Source: Burkholderiales bacterium | Lineage (GTDB): Bacteria > Pseudomonadota > Gammaproteobacteria > Burkholderiales > Casimicrobiaceae | DNA: 50,676 bases | Assembly: GCA_020851235.1 (NCBI GenBank) | Contig: JADZDD010000018.1 | Span: forward strand, 1-50,676 | Direction: 5' to 3' | Shown here: positions 35,233-44,527 of the stretch, one piece after another | Layout: every line of letters starts with the position of its first letter | Position numbering within the stretch: the stretch's first letter is position 1 | Notes under the pieces: model-generated | The model's database searches: none | What the model was told of the DNA's origin: nothing | Seen by the model: only the letters and a program-made list of their open reading frames with translations | Made by a program: the position numbers and the translations under genes

Positions 35233-36326
35233 GCTCGCGGCGCCGCTTCATCACCACCGTGGTCGCGACGTGTTTCGCCGCCGCCAGGGGTGGCGCACGT
35301 GCCGAGGTCACCTACCCCGCCGTCACGCCGCGCCCCCTCGACTTTCCGCGCGATCACGGCAGCCATCCACAATTCCGGACCGAGTGGTGGTACATCACCG
35401 GCTGGCTGCGCGACGAGGCGCCATCGGCAGGGGAGGCTCCCCGCGACCTCGGCGTGCAGGTCACCTTCTTCCGGCATCGTTCGGGCGTCGCGGAAGACAG
35501 CACGAGCCAATTCGCGCCGAGGCAGCTTCTCTTCGCGCACGCGGCCATCGCCGACCCTGCCCTGGGACGCCTGCGCCACGACCAGCGCGCCGCGCGCGAG
35601 GGATTCGGCCTCGCGCAAGCGAGCGAGGCCGACACCGACGTCGTCATCGGTGACTGGTCGCTGCGCCGGGCGGGTACGACGTACGTCGCGCAGGTCGAAG
35701 CGCGCGATTTTGCGTTCGCGCTCGATTTCGAACCGCGCGCACCGCTGCTCGCGCAAGGTGACGCAGGCTCGAGCCGGAAGGGACCACACCCGGGTGAGGC
35801 GAGCTACTACTACAGCCACCCGCAGCTCGCGGCGCTTGGCAGCGTCACGATCGACGAGAAGACGCACGCGGTACGTGGCCGGGCGTGGCTCGACCACGAG
35901 TGGGCGAGCGAGTTCCTCGCCCCCACCGCGCGTGGATGGGACTGGACGGGAATCAATTTCGACGACGGCGCCGCCCTGATGGCCTTCGTGATTCGCGACA
36001 CGGCGGGGCGCGCGTACTGGGCGGGCGGCACGTGGCGCGATGCCACCGGCCGGGTCACCACGCTGCGCACCGAGGATGTGCGCTTCGAGCCGCAGCGCGA
36101 GTGGCGCTCGCCGCGCACCGGCATCGGTTACCCGGTGGCGATGCGCGTCGTCGCCGGTGAGCTCACGGTCGACCTCGTGCCGCTGTTCGACGATCAGGAA
36201 CTCGACTCACGCGCGAGCGTCGGCGCGATCTATTGGGAAGGCGCCGTGCGCGCGCTGCGTGGCGACAGGCGCGTCGGACAGGGCTATCTCGAGCTCACGG
36301 GATACGGCGGCCGCCTGCGCATCTGA
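35229..36326 (+). CDS. AttH/CrtC-like lipocalin-fold protein, exported
   Basis: A 365-residue protein with a Tat-like N-terminus (SSRRRFITTVVATCFAAA) and cleavage near ARAEV. PRDHGSHPQFRTEWWYITGWL, FAHAAIAD, YYYSHPQL, GRAWLDHEWASEFL and GWDWTGINFDDG are the conserved blocks of the AttH/carotenoid 1,2-hydratase (CrtC) superfamily. Members share two lipocalin-like barrels; CrtC hydrates carotenoids and most others are uncharacterised. It begins in a GTGA overlap with the permease gene. The ATPase-permease-AttH order is a recurring module, suggesting the protein binds or modifies a lipid-like substrate handled by the transporter. It ends 24 bases before a converging DUF3563 gene. Confidence 0.87.
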   Translation: MSSRRRFITTVVATCFAAARGGARAEVTYPAVTPRPLDFPRDHGSHPQFRTEWWYITGWLRDEAPSAGEAPRDLGVQVTFFRHRSGVAEDSTSQFAPRQLLFAHAAIADPALGRLRHDQRAAREGFGLAQASEADTDVVIGDWSLRRAGTTYVAQVEARDFAFALDFEPRAPLLAQGDAGSSRKGPHPGEASYYYSHPQLAALGSVTIDEKTHAVRGRAWLDHEWASEFLAPTARGWDWTGINFDDGAALMAFVIRDTAGRAYWAGGTWRDATGRVTTLRTEDVRFEPQREWRSPRTGIGYPVAMRVVAGELTVDLVPLFDDQELDSRASVGAIYWEGAVRALRGDRRVGQGYLELTGYGGRLRI

Positions 36327-36350
36327 CGCGGCGCGGCCACCGTCGAATGC

Positions 36351-36632
36351 TCAAACGTACGGGCGCCTGTCGAGCTGGCGCAGCCGCCGCTCGAGGTCGG
36401 CAATGTCCTGCGCCTGCGCGAGGTACGCTTCGCGCTCCTTCTCGCGCTGACGATAGAACCAATGGTCGAGGCGCGCGAGTGCCCGGCTCAGCCATCCGGG
36501 ACGACGCGCCCGCTCCGGGCGCTTCGCACGCTGCTCGGCGCCGGCCGGGAGCGTGTCGAGGAACGTCACCTGCGCGAGCGAGAGCATCGCGCTCATCAGG
36601 CTGTGGTCGGGAAAGGCTCGATCGGACTTCAT
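36351..36632 (-). CDS. DUF3563 family protein
   Basis: A 93-residue protein whose C-terminal third, EREAYLAQAQDIADLERRLRQLDR, is the DUF3563 signature found mainly in Burkholderiales. A preceding segment (WLSRALARLDHWFY) fits the family as well. GGAGA precedes the ATG at 36632; the longer open frame to 36740 has no family sequence. Function is unknown; the conserved helix may mediate membrane or protein association. Confidence 0.75.
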   Translation of the reverse strand: MKSDRAFPDHSLMSAMLSLAQVTFLDTLPAGAEQRAKRPERARRPGWLSRALARLDHWFYRQREKEREAYLAQAQDIADLERRLRQLDRRPYV

Positions 36633-36786
36633 GGCATTCTCCACGATGAGAGGGACCCGGTCTTCGGATCCCGGCGCCGGACTTGGATGATGCGGCGCAC
36701 AATGCAACGATGGAGCCGGACCTCGCTCCGAGCAAATCATCTCTTTGGATCAAGGTCATTTGGGTGGACGATAGGCTTGTAAGTAT

Positions 36787-36814
36787 TTGATGCGCCGCAA
36801 CATTGGTGTATGAT
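36787..36814 (+). promoter_or_regulatory. Predicted sigma70-type promoter of the LysR gene
   Basis: TTGATG (36787-36792) and TATGAT (36809-36814) with a 16-base spacer lie 42 bases before the LysR start codon, in a local A/T-rich stretch between divergently oriented genes. Confidence 0.5.
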
Positions 36815-36856
36815 GACACTTGGCCCGAAGGCCTGGGAAAGGCTGGCCGCACACCG

Positions 36857-37813
36857 ATGGAGCTCTACCAACTGCGCAGCTTTGCGGCGATTGCCGAATT
36901 GGGACACCTCACACGGGCCGCCGAGCGCCTGCACGTGAGTCAGCCGGCGGTCAGCGCCCAGATCAAGGCGCTCGAGGACGAGTTGGGCGTCGCGCTCTTC
37001 GATCGCGTGTCGAGCGGCATGGTGCTCACCGCGGCCGGGCGGCGGCTTCTGCCGACCGCGGAGAAGGTCCTCGACGCCGCGCAGGCACTGCGCAGTCAGG
37101 CCCGGTCTCTGCAGGGACAGGTCGTCGGGCGCGTGCGCGTTGGCACCGTGTCCGATCCCGAATTCACGCGCGTCGGCGCGTTCCTCGCCCACGCGCTCGA
37201 CGCGTACCCGCTGCTCGAGATCGAGATCCACCACGAGGTCTCCGGCGAGGCGTTCGACAAGGTGCGCGACGGCGAACTCGATGCGTCGTTCTACTACGGC
37301 AATCGCGAGCATCCCGACGTCGTGGCGGTGCCGATCGTGAACTTCGCCTACCGCATCGTCGCTCCGGCGGCGTGGGGTGATCGCATCCGCCACGCTTCCT
37401 GGGAGGAACTCGTGCAGATGCCATGGATCGTGTCACCGCCGATCAGCACCCTGCGCATCCAACTCGACGAACTCTTTGCCGCGCGAGGAAGCGCACCGAC
37501 GAGTCGCATCGAAGCCGACAACGAGGCCGTCATGCGCTCGCTCGCCGTCGCCGGTGCGGGCGTCACCGTCATGCGCGAGGACATCGCGCTGGCCGCGGCG
37601 GCCGCCGGCGAAGTCGCCCTGTGGAACCGGGCGCGGCTCGCCACCACGCTCAAGTTCCTGCACCTCGCGCAGCGCGCGTCCGACCCGGAGATCCAGGCGC
37701 TGCTCACGGTCTTGCAGCGCACGTGGCTGTCCCCCGTCGCTGCCAACGAGGATGCGGTGGGCCGGCGTACGCCGGCGCCCTCGACGCACGAGCCGCTCGC
37801 GGCGCAGCGCTGA
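36857..37813 (+). CDS. LysR family transcriptional regulator
   Basis: A 318-residue LysR-type regulator. The winged helix-turn-helix spans about residues 1-60 (MELYQLRSFAAIAELGHLTRAAERL, then SQPAVSAQIKALEDELGVALFDR). The periplasmic-binding-like effector domain follows (VRVGTVSDPEF, EIEIHHEVSGEAFDKVRDGELDASF). ATG 36857 begins the family N-terminus exactly. The gene divergent to it is DUF3563 and the converging one is relA, so its targets are not evident from neighbours. The last ~25 residues are a Pro/Ala-rich tail. Confidence 0.92.
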   Translation: MELYQLRSFAAIAELGHLTRAAERLHVSQPAVSAQIKALEDELGVALFDRVSSGMVLTAAGRRLLPTAEKVLDAAQALRSQARSLQGQVVGRVRVGTVSDPEFTRVGAFLAHALDAYPLLEIEIHHEVSGEAFDKVRDGELDASFYYGNREHPDVVAVPIVNFAYRIVAPAAWGDRIRHASWEELVQMPWIVSPPISTLRIQLDELFAARGSAPTSRIEADNEAVMRSLAVAGAGVTVMREDIALAAAAAGEVALWNRARLATTLKFLHLAQRASDPEIQALLTVLQRTWLSPVAANEDAVGRRTPAPSTHEPLAAQR

Positions 37814-37831
37814 GGCGACGCCGTCGCGGCG

Positions 37832-40045
37832 CTATCGTCGCACCGCGGAGAGCACGCCTTTCACCCCGCGCACTTCGAGCAGCGCCCGCTTCACGGCATC
37901 GACGCTGCGCACCTCGATCGTGAAGGCCATCCGCGATTGCAGGTTGCGCGTGAGCGTCTTCGCGGCAGTGACGTTGATCTTCTCGCGCGAGAAGATCTCG
38001 GAGATGTCGCGCAGCAATCCCTGACGATCCATCGCCTCGATCACCACGTCGACGGGAAACACGTCATCGCGCGCCGCGCCCCAATCGGCTTCGATGAGCC
38101 GCTCCGGTTGCGCCGCACGAATGCGAGCGACGTTCGGACACGCCGTGCGATGGATCGTGACCCCCTTGCCGCGCGTCACGAAGCCGACGATGGCGTCGGG
38201 CGGCGCAGGCTTGCAGCAGCGCGCAAGCCCGGTGAGGAGCCGATCCACACCGACGACGAGGATGCCCTTGCCCGACTCCGCCGCCTTGCTCTGCCGCATC
38301 GGGACTTCGGCCACCGGCGCAGCCGGCGCCGGCGCTTGGGGGTGCACGAGCGCCTGGATCGCGTTTTGAACCTGGCGGCTGTTGATCTCCTCGCGGGCGA
38401 ACGCCGCAAAGAAGTCGTCGAGCCTGGGAAATCCCGCCTTCGCGGCCACCGCGTCGAGCTTGAGCAGCGTGTGTCCGCCGCGCGCGAGTTCGCGCTCGAC
38501 GAGCGCGCGGCCCTTGTCGACCGTTTCGGCAAGTTGCTGCGCCTTGAACCACTGCCTTACCTTGGCGCGGGCGCGGCTGCTGTGCACGTAACCCAGGTCG
38601 GCGTTCAACCAGTCGCGTGACGGTCCGCCTTCGCGGACCGCGACGATCTCGACCCGCTGCCCGTTGCTGAGGCGGTAGTTGAGCGGCACCATCTGACCGT
38701 CGACCTTCGCCCCGCGACAGCGATGGCCAAGTCCGGTATGGACCGCGTAGGCGAAATCCACCGGCGTTGCCCCCGCCGGCAGATCGATCACCTTTCCCTG
38801 CGGCGTCATGACGTAGATGGCGTCGGTGAAGACCGTCTCGCGAAACGCTGCGAGCCCGTCACCCGCATCCGCAACACTGTCCTTCCAGGCGAGCACCTGC
38901 CGCAGCCACGCGATCTTCTCGTCGAAACCCGGATCGTGCCGCGACGCGGCGCCGCCACCCTCCTTGTAGCGCCAGTGCGCGGCAACACCGTACTCGGAGT
39001 GCTGGTGCATCTCGCGCGTGCGGATCTGCACTTCGAGCGGCTTGCCTTCGGGTCCGATCACCGCCGTGTGCAGCGAACGATAGTCGTTCGCCTTGGGCCT
39101 TGCGATGTAGTCGTCGAACTCACGGGCGAGCGGCGTCCAGCGATGATGCACGAGGCCCAGTACCGCGTAACAATCCTTCACGCTGTCGACGAGGATGCGC
39201 ACCGCGCGGATATCGTAGAGCGACTCGATCCCCGCCTGCTTGCGCTGCATCTTCTTCCAGATGCTGTAGATGTGCTTGGGTCGACCGCGCACCTCACCGG
39301 CGATCCCGGCGTCGGCGAGTTCGCGGCGCAGGGTGGCCACGACCTCGTCGATGTAACGCTCGCGATCGATGCGGCGTTCGTCGAGCAGGCGTGCGATCGT
39401 GCGGTAGGCGTCGGGCTCGAGCGCGCGCAGCGCGAGATCCTCGAGTTCCCACTTCAGCTGCCAGACGCCGAGCCGATTGGCGAGCGGCGCGAAGAGGTCG
39501 ATCACTTCGCGCGCGGTGCGCATGCGCGAACCCGGATCCGCGGCCATCAGCCGGCGCAGCGCGTGCGTGCGCTCGGCGAGCTTGATCACGACGACGCGAA
39601 TGTCCTCGACCATCGCGAGCAGCATCTTGCGCAGGTTCTCCGCCTGCGCGGCGCGCTCTTCCTTGGTCGACGTCGCCGGCACGGCGCGGATCTCGCTCAT
39701 GCGGGCGACGCCGGCGACGAGCGTGGCGACGTCGGCGCCGAACCGGACGACGATCTCGTCGTTCGCCGACGTGACCGCCACGGGCACGCCAAGCAGCAGC
39801 GCTGCCGTGATCGATGCCGGGTCGAGCTTGAGCGCGGCAAGGATCGTCGCGGTGCCGAGCGCACGCTCGAGCAACGGCTCGCCGTCGGGGAGCGTCGCGG
39901 CGGCAACGCGCTCCCGGGCATGACCGAACGCGAGCGCGAAAGTCTCACGCTCCGCGGCCGAATAATCGTCAGCCAGGGAATCGAGCCATGCTGCCACCGC
40001 CGGCATCGCCGCCGCCTGCGGCGCAGCGCGCAGCACCGCAACCAT
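37832..40045 (-). CDS. relA: GTP pyrophosphokinase RelA
   Basis: A 737-residue stringent-response enzyme making (p)ppGpp. The N-terminal hydrolase-like domain lacks the HDxxED metal motif (TAALLLGVPVAV at that place). The synthetase domain carries REFDDYIARPKANDYRSLHTAV, whose acidic ExDD form is typical of synthetase-only RelA rather than SpoT/Rel (RxKD). The TGS domain starts VFTDAIYVMTPQGKVIDLP, a zinc-finger region has GLARCCKPAPPDAIVGF, and the ACT domain is C-terminal. It should be ribosome-associated and respond to uncharged tRNA. The loss of HD residues is normal for RelA and does not indicate decay. Confidence 0.93.
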   Translation of the reverse strand: MVAVLRAAPQAAAMPAVAAWLDSLADDYSAAERETFALAFGHARERVAAATLPDGEPLLERALGTATILAALKLDPASITAALLLGVPVAVTSANDEIVVRFGADVATLVAGVARMSEIRAVPATSTKEERAAQAENLRKMLLAMVEDIRVVVIKLAERTHALRRLMAADPGSRMRTAREVIDLFAPLANRLGVWQLKWELEDLALRALEPDAYRTIARLLDERRIDRERYIDEVVATLRRELADAGIAGEVRGRPKHIYSIWKKMQRKQAGIESLYDIRAVRILVDSVKDCYAVLGLVHHRWTPLAREFDDYIARPKANDYRSLHTAVIGPEGKPLEVQIRTREMHQHSEYGVAAHWRYKEGGGAASRHDPGFDEKIAWLRQVLAWKDSVADAGDGLAAFRETVFTDAIYVMTPQGKVIDLPAGATPVDFAYAVHTGLGHRCRGAKVDGQMVPLNYRLSNGQRVEIVAVREGGPSRDWLNADLGYVHSSRARAKVRQWFKAQQLAETVDKGRALVERELARGGHTLLKLDAVAAKAGFPRLDDFFAAFAREEINSRQVQNAIQALVHPQAPAPAAPVAEVPMRQSKAAESGKGILVVGVDRLLTGLARCCKPAPPDAIVGFVTRGKGVTIHRTACPNVARIRAAQPERLIEADWGAARDDVFPVDVVIEAMDRQGLLRDISEIFSREKINVTAAKTLTRNLQSRMAFTIEVRSVDAVKRALLEVRGVKGVLSAVRR

Positions 40046-40444
40046 GCGTCGATTATACGGGGGCTCCGCTCAACGTCGTGGGCATCGCGGGCATATCGAA
40101 AGTGCGCGAACGTGCGAGAGCGGCGCGCCGGCGCGCACGCCTTGCGGTACCGACCCGATTGCGGCCTGCCATAGAAAGTGGCGTCGCCGGAGATTCACGA
40201 TTTCTCCACATTTGACGTGCAACTCGGCAGCGGCACTTCCGCTCCTAGATCGCGTGGACGCCATAGCGCGTCATCGTTCCAGACGACCAAGCTACCGCGG
40301 CAGGTGCGCACCTGGCCTTCGATGCCCCCGAATCCTTCACCCCGGCCCCACCCCCTCCCGGGTCGGACGTGCAACGGATACCTGGAAGTCGGGGCCACCT
40401 GCCGCGACCCTTTCGCCCGATTCCTCCATCGAGACGACAACGAC
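40046..40444. other. Intergenic region between divergent relA and the intradiol dioxygenase
   Basis: About 400 bases that must hold the promoters of both genes. I saw no convincing promoter pair, RNA gene or repeat. The dioxygenase frame is open upstream to 40178 but its sequence there is not protein-like and contains no signal peptide. Confidence 0.5.
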
Positions 40445-42091
40445 ATGAAAAACCGCACCTCGCTCCGCCTCACCGATCCCGACGCCCCACTTGCCGCGAC
40501 GCTCGACGTCATCGGCAACCGCGAATTCGCTGCGCGCCGGCGCCTGCTGAAGCGATTGGGCGGCGCGGCGCTCGCCGTGTCGCCGGCCGGAGCTCTGGCC
40601 TGCTCCCTCATCCCAGCCGAGACCGAGGGCCCGTATCCCGCGGACGGGACCAATGGTCCGAACGTGCTCACGATGTCGGGCATCGTGCGCTCGGACATCC
40701 GATCGAGCTTCGGCAGCGCCGGCACGACGATGGCGACCGGCACGCCGCTCGCGTTCACGATCAAGCTCGTCAACGTGAACAACAACTGCGCGCCCGTCGC
40801 CGGCGCGGCGGTCTATGCGTGGCACTGCGACGCCAGCGGACGATACTCGCTGTATTCGAGCGGGGCGACCACGCAGAACTACCTCCGGGGTGTGCAGGTG
40901 AGCGACGCCAATGGCCTCGTGACGTTCACCTCGATCTTCCCGGGCGCCTACTCGGGGCGCTGGCCGCACATCCACTTCGAGGTGTACGAGAGCCTGGCCG
41001 CCGCCACCACCGGCCGCAATGCCATCCGCACGTCCCAGATCGCGCTACCCGACGCCGCGTGCCGCGAGGTCTACGCGCAAGCGTCGCTGTATCCCGGCAG
41101 CCTCACCAACCACAACCGCACCACGCTGCAGAGCGACGGCATCTTCGGCAACGACAGCGCCGCGCTGCAGCTCGCCACCACGACGGGCAGTATCGCCGCG
41201 GGCTACGTGTCGACGCTCGAGGTGGGCGTGGCCGCAGCGATCACCGCCGCGAGCGGCCCCGACCTCGACCAGCACGGACTGACCGGCAACTGGTACAACC
41301 ACGCCACGAACGGACAGGGCCTGTCGCTCGAGATCTATCCCGACATGATCGCGGCAGGTCAGGGCCTGCTCTTCGGAGGCTGGTTCACGTTCGACGGCAG
41401 CGCCGGCGGCGCGACGCAGAATCGCTGGTACACGATCGGCGGCCCCGTGGTCTCGGGACAAGCCACCGCCCAGCTCGTGATCTATCGCAACGTCGCCGGC
41501 AACTTCGCGGCGCCGCCGATCACGACCGCCGCGGAGGTCGGCACCGCGACCTTCACCGCTTCGAGCTGCGACAGCGGCACGCTGACGTATGCGTTCACCG
41601 ATGGCTCCGGGCGCAACGGCACCATTCCACTGACGCGGCTCACCCGGAACGTGACCTGCTCCACCACGTCCACGCGCGCCACCAACGCGGACTTCGCGCA
41701 CTCGGGGAACTGGTTCAGCGAGAGTACATCGGGCCAGGGATTCATTTTCGAGGTGAATCCGAGCTCGCAGGCGTTCTTCTTCACCTGGTACACGTACGCG
41801 GTCGGCGGCCAAGCCATTGGCGGTGAGGCGAGCCAGCGCTGGTACACGGCGCAGGCCAGCTACGCGGCCGGCGCGCGCAACCTCACGCTCACGCTGTACG
41901 AAACCACGGGCGGCACATTCGCCTCCACGTCCACGACCGCCGTCACCAACGCGGTGGGGGCCGCCACGCTCGCGTTCGCGAGCTGCGAGGCGGCGACACT
42001 CGCGTACAACTTCACGGGCGGCGCGAATGCGGGACAGGCTGGGACCATCGCGCTCACGCGGGTGGGTCCGGTGCCGTCCGGTTGCGCCTGA
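40445..42091 (+). CDS. Predicted exported intradiol dioxygenase with two C-terminal repeats
   Basis: A 548-residue protein. The N-terminus has a Tat-like stretch (RRRLLKRLGGAALAV, about 31-45) ending ALAC. Residues about 55-260 form the intradiol ring-cleavage domain: ETEGPYPADG, AWHCDASGRYSLY and FPGAYSGRWPHIHF, giving the ferric ligands Tyr134, Tyr169, His175 and His177. Two repeats of about 130 residues follow (about 280-405 and 420-547). Both open GNW(Y/F), then GQG and (S/F)-rich strands with W(F/Y)T, and both contain paired cysteines. Intradiol enzymes open catechol-type rings between the hydroxyls. Export and the added repeats suggest action on an external, possibly polymer-bound, aromatic. 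ATG 40445 is the only start fitting the signal. Confidence 0.82.
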   Translation: MKNRTSLRLTDPDAPLAATLDVIGNREFAARRRLLKRLGGAALAVSPAGALACSLIPAETEGPYPADGTNGPNVLTMSGIVRSDIRSSFGSAGTTMATGTPLAFTIKLVNVNNNCAPVAGAAVYAWHCDASGRYSLYSSGATTQNYLRGVQVSDANGLVTFTSIFPGAYSGRWPHIHFEVYESLAAATTGRNAIRTSQIALPDAACREVYAQASLYPGSLTNHNRTTLQSDGIFGNDSAALQLATTTGSIAAGYVSTLEVGVAAAITAASGPDLDQHGLTGNWYNHATNGQGLSLEIYPDMIAAGQGLLFGGWFTFDGSAGGATQNRWYTIGGPVVSGQATAQLVIYRNVAGNFAAPPITTAAEVGTATFTASSCDSGTLTYAFTDGSGRNGTIPLTRLTRNVTCSTTSTRATNADFAHSGNWFSESTSGQGFIFEVNPSSQAFFFTWYTYAVGGQAIGGEASQRWYTAQASYAAGARNLTLTLYETTGGTFASTSTTAVTNAVGAATLAFASCEAATLAYNFTGGANAGQAGTIALTRVGPVPSGCA

Positions 42092-42117
42092 CGGCGGTTC
42101 AGCTCGCCTTACCGCCT

Positions 42118-42135
42118 TGGCCGCGAACGCGGCCA
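42118..42135. terminator. Possible bidirectional terminator hairpin
   Basis: TGGCCGC and GCGGCCA flank a GAAC tetraloop between the converging dioxygenase and response-regulator genes. The stem is stable but no T-run follows, so termination is only possible. Confidence 0.35.
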
Positions 42136-42144
42136 TGGGCTCGG

Positions 42145-42819
42145 CTAGATCTCGAGCGCGTACCCCACCCCGTACACCGAGCGGATGAGGTCGCGGCCGG
42201 GCGCGGCCTCGGCGAGCTTGCGGCGCAGGTTCTTGACATGGCTGTCGACCGTACGATCGGTCACCACGCGATGATCCTCGTACAGGCCGAGCAAGAGCTG
42301 CTGGCGACCCAGTACGTGGCCCGGTGGGGACGCCAGCATCCGCAAGAGCCGGAACTCCACGGGCGTGAGGTCGAGGGCCACCCCGTCGAGCGTGGCGCGG
42401 AACGATCCCGAGTCGATGCGCAGTCCGTCCCCCGCCGCGGTACGCACCTGCACGCGGCGGAGGATCGCGCGCACGCGCGCCACGACCTCGCGCGGGCTGA
42501 ACGGCTTGCAGATGTAGTCGTCGGCTCCGAGCTCGAGCCCGAGTAGGCGGTCGATCTCGTCGACGCGGGCGGTGAGCATCACGATCGGCACGTCGCCCAG
42601 CGCGCGGAGTTCGCGGCACACGGCGAGGCCGTCCCGGCCCGGCAACATGAGGTCGAGCAGCACCAGCGCCGGCGGATTCGCCTGCACCGCCTCCGCGACG
42701 CGGTCGCCATCGGCGATCCATTGCGTGGCGTAGCCTGCCGCGCGCAGGTAGACGTCCAGGAGGCCGGCGAGTTTCTCCTCGTCCTCGACGATGAGGATGT
42801 GTCCGGCGAGTGCGTTCAT
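42145..42819 (-). CDS. OmpR-family response regulator (BaeR-like)
   Basis: A 224-residue response regulator. The receiver domain has the acidic pocket VEDEE (11-15), phospho-acceptor Asp56 in [11 protein letters not shown] and the Lys of [11 protein letters not shown]. The winged-helix DNA-binding domain contains [12 protein letters not shown] and [14 protein letters not shown]. Upstream in-frame sequence to 42909 is Arg/Pro-rich and not family-like, so ATG 42819 is chosen. It lies 79 bases downstream of the kinase gene, and the pair resembles BaeSR, which controls envelope-stress and efflux genes. Its targets here are unknown. Confidence 0.92.
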   Translation of the reverse strand: MNALAGHILIVEDEEKLAGLLDVYLRAAGYATQWIADGDRVAEAVQANPPALVLLDLMLPGRDGLAVCRELRALGDVPIVMLTARVDEIDRLLGLELGADDYICKPFSPREVVARVRAILRRVQVRTAAGDGLRIDSGSFRATLDGVALDLTPVEFRLLRMLASPPGHVLGRQQLLLGLYEDHRVVTDRTVDSHVKNLRRKLAEAAPGRDLIRSVYGVGYALEI

Positions 42820-42898
42820 GGGTTGTCTTTCCCGCTGTGGCTCACCCGCGGTGCGGCGCGCTGCGGGACGGCTGCGCGCGTGGGGCGGTCGCCCGCAC

Positions 42899-44401
42899 TC
42901 ATGTGGCAATGGGCAAAGTCACGCGGATCCACACGCCGCCCAGCGGTGACTGCCGCGCCTCGATCCCGCCGCCGTGGCCCTCGACCAATCCCTTGGCGAG
43001 AGCCAGTCCCAACCCGGCCCCGCCGCTGCGCCGGTTGCGCGAGCTATCCACGCGAAAGAGCCGGTCGAAAAGGCGCGGCAGCGCCCCGGCTGGCACGCCG
43101 GGCGCGGAATCCATCACGTCGACGTGCACGCAGGCGCCATCGCAAATCACCTCGACGCGCACGCGGCCATCGCGATCCGTGTATCGCGCGCAGTTCTCGA
43201 GGAGGTTGTTGAGCACCTGCGTGATCCTCCGCGTGTCGACATCCACCACGACGGGCAGCGCCGGCAGCGTGCGCTCGAGCGTCAACCCGCGCCCGGCGAA
43301 GCGCTCGCCGAAAGCAACGAGCGCGCTTCCCACGATCTCGCGAAGGTCGACGCGCTGCCGGTGGAACGCGATGGCGCCGACGTCGGCCAGCGAGAGCTCG
43401 TACAGGTCGTCCACCAGCTTCCCGAGCGTCGCCACTTCCGCCTGCAGCGACTGCAGGCGGTCGGATGTGAGCGTCCGTATGCCATCCTCGATCGCTTCGA
43501 GCTCGCCGCGCAGCACCGCGAGTGGCGTGCGCAGCTCGTGCGAGACGTCCGCCATGAAGTGCCGGCGCTGCATTTCGTTGCGCTCCAGCGTGCCGGCGAG
43601 GCGATCGAAGGCAGTGGTGAGCTGCCCGAGCTCGTCCGCGCGCGTCGAGTTCACCCGCGTCGCGTAGTCGCCCGCGGCAATGCGCTGCGTGGCGGCCGCC
43701 AGACGCCGCACGGGTGCGATGAAGCCACGCGCAAGAAAATAGCCAACGATCGCGGCGAGCAGCACCGCCAGCCCGGCGATGAGAATGCTCGCCTTGGCCT
43801 GTTGCTGCGCGAGGCGCTGCTCGGCGCCGGTGAACGGCCCGCGAAAGGCGAGTGCACCGACGAATCCCACGGTCGCGCCGTCCACCTTCACCGGTCGCAG
43901 CACGGGGTTCGTGCCGGGCGTGATGCTGCCGACAACAAGCCGCTGCTGCGCGTCGAACAGCGCCGGACCATCGCCCGGCGCCGGGCCGGGAGGCCCAGGA
44001 CCGCCGCCTCCGCCAGGCGGTCCACGCGGTGGCGGGCCATCCGGATGCGGCCCGCGCGGACGCGGGGGCAACGGACCGGGGCTCGGCCCGGCGAAATCGC
44101 TGCCGAGTGAGGTGCGCCGACCGTCCTCGCCCTCCCGCCGGGGGAACGGCGCGAATGCCGCACCGATCTCGCGTTGCCAGCGCGCCTCGTTTCCACGCAG
44201 CGACTCGAAGCTGCCCTCCGCACGCCATACCGCCGCGACAGCATCGGCGATCGTGGCGAGACGGTCGATCTCGCGTTCGCGCATGTACTCGCGGAAGCCG
44301 CGATCGAAGCTCATGCGCTCCGCAGCACTTACCGCAAGCGCGATGATCACATTCGTCGCAAGGATGACGAGGAAAAGCTTACCGGTGATGCCGACCTTCA
44401 T
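42899..44401 (-). CDS. Sensor histidine kinase (BaeS-like) with Pro/Gly-rich sensor segment
   Basis: A 500-residue membrane kinase: TM1 about 9-27, periplasmic domain about 28-203, TM2 about 204-224, HAMP 226-278. The dimerisation domain has phospho-acceptor His288 ([10 protein letters not shown]), followed by ATPase motifs [11 protein letters not shown] and [19 protein letters not shown]. The periplasmic part contains an exceptional low-complexity block (about 105-146) of almost only Pro, Gly, Arg and His. ATG 44401 ([17 protein letters not shown]) starts just before TM1; the longer frame to 44497 adds no membrane sequence. It phosphorylates the response regulator encoded downstream. Confidence 0.9.
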   Translation of the reverse strand: MKVGITGKLFLVILATNVIIALAVSAAERMSFDRGFREYMREREIDRLATIADAVAAVWRAEGSFESLRGNEARWQREIGAAFAPFPRREGEDGRRTSLGSDFAGPSPGPLPPRPRGPHPDGPPPRGPPGGGGGPGPPGPAPGDGPALFDAQQRLVVGSITPGTNPVLRPVKVDGATVGFVGALAFRGPFTGAEQRLAQQQAKASILIAGLAVLLAAIVGYFLARGFIAPVRRLAAATQRIAAGDYATRVNSTRADELGQLTTAFDRLAGTLERNEMQRRHFMADVSHELRTPLAVLRGELEAIEDGIRTLTSDRLQSLQAEVATLGKLVDDLYELSLADVGAIAFHRQRVDLREIVGSALVAFGERFAGRGLTLERTLPALPVVVDVDTRRITQVLNNLLENCARYTDRDGRVRVEVICDGACVHVDVMDSAPGVPAGALPRLFDRLFRVDSSRNRRSGGAGLGLALAKGLVEGHGGGIEARQSPLGGVWIRVTLPIAT

Positions 44402-44527
44402 GGAAGTGCGCGCCTCTCGCCACGCATCGTCGCATGCGACCCGTAGTGCGCGACGCGGCGAACCGGCACACGCCACGCTACTGCTCGGTTCGTGCACTCT
44501 CCGTGGCGCGGACGCGACGCGGCGCCC

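Noticed and set aside
37832-40045. Possible inactivated bifunctional Rel protein because the HD hydrolase motif is missing
   Set aside because: Loss of HD residues together with the ExDD synthetase form is normal for RelA, so this is not a pseudogene.
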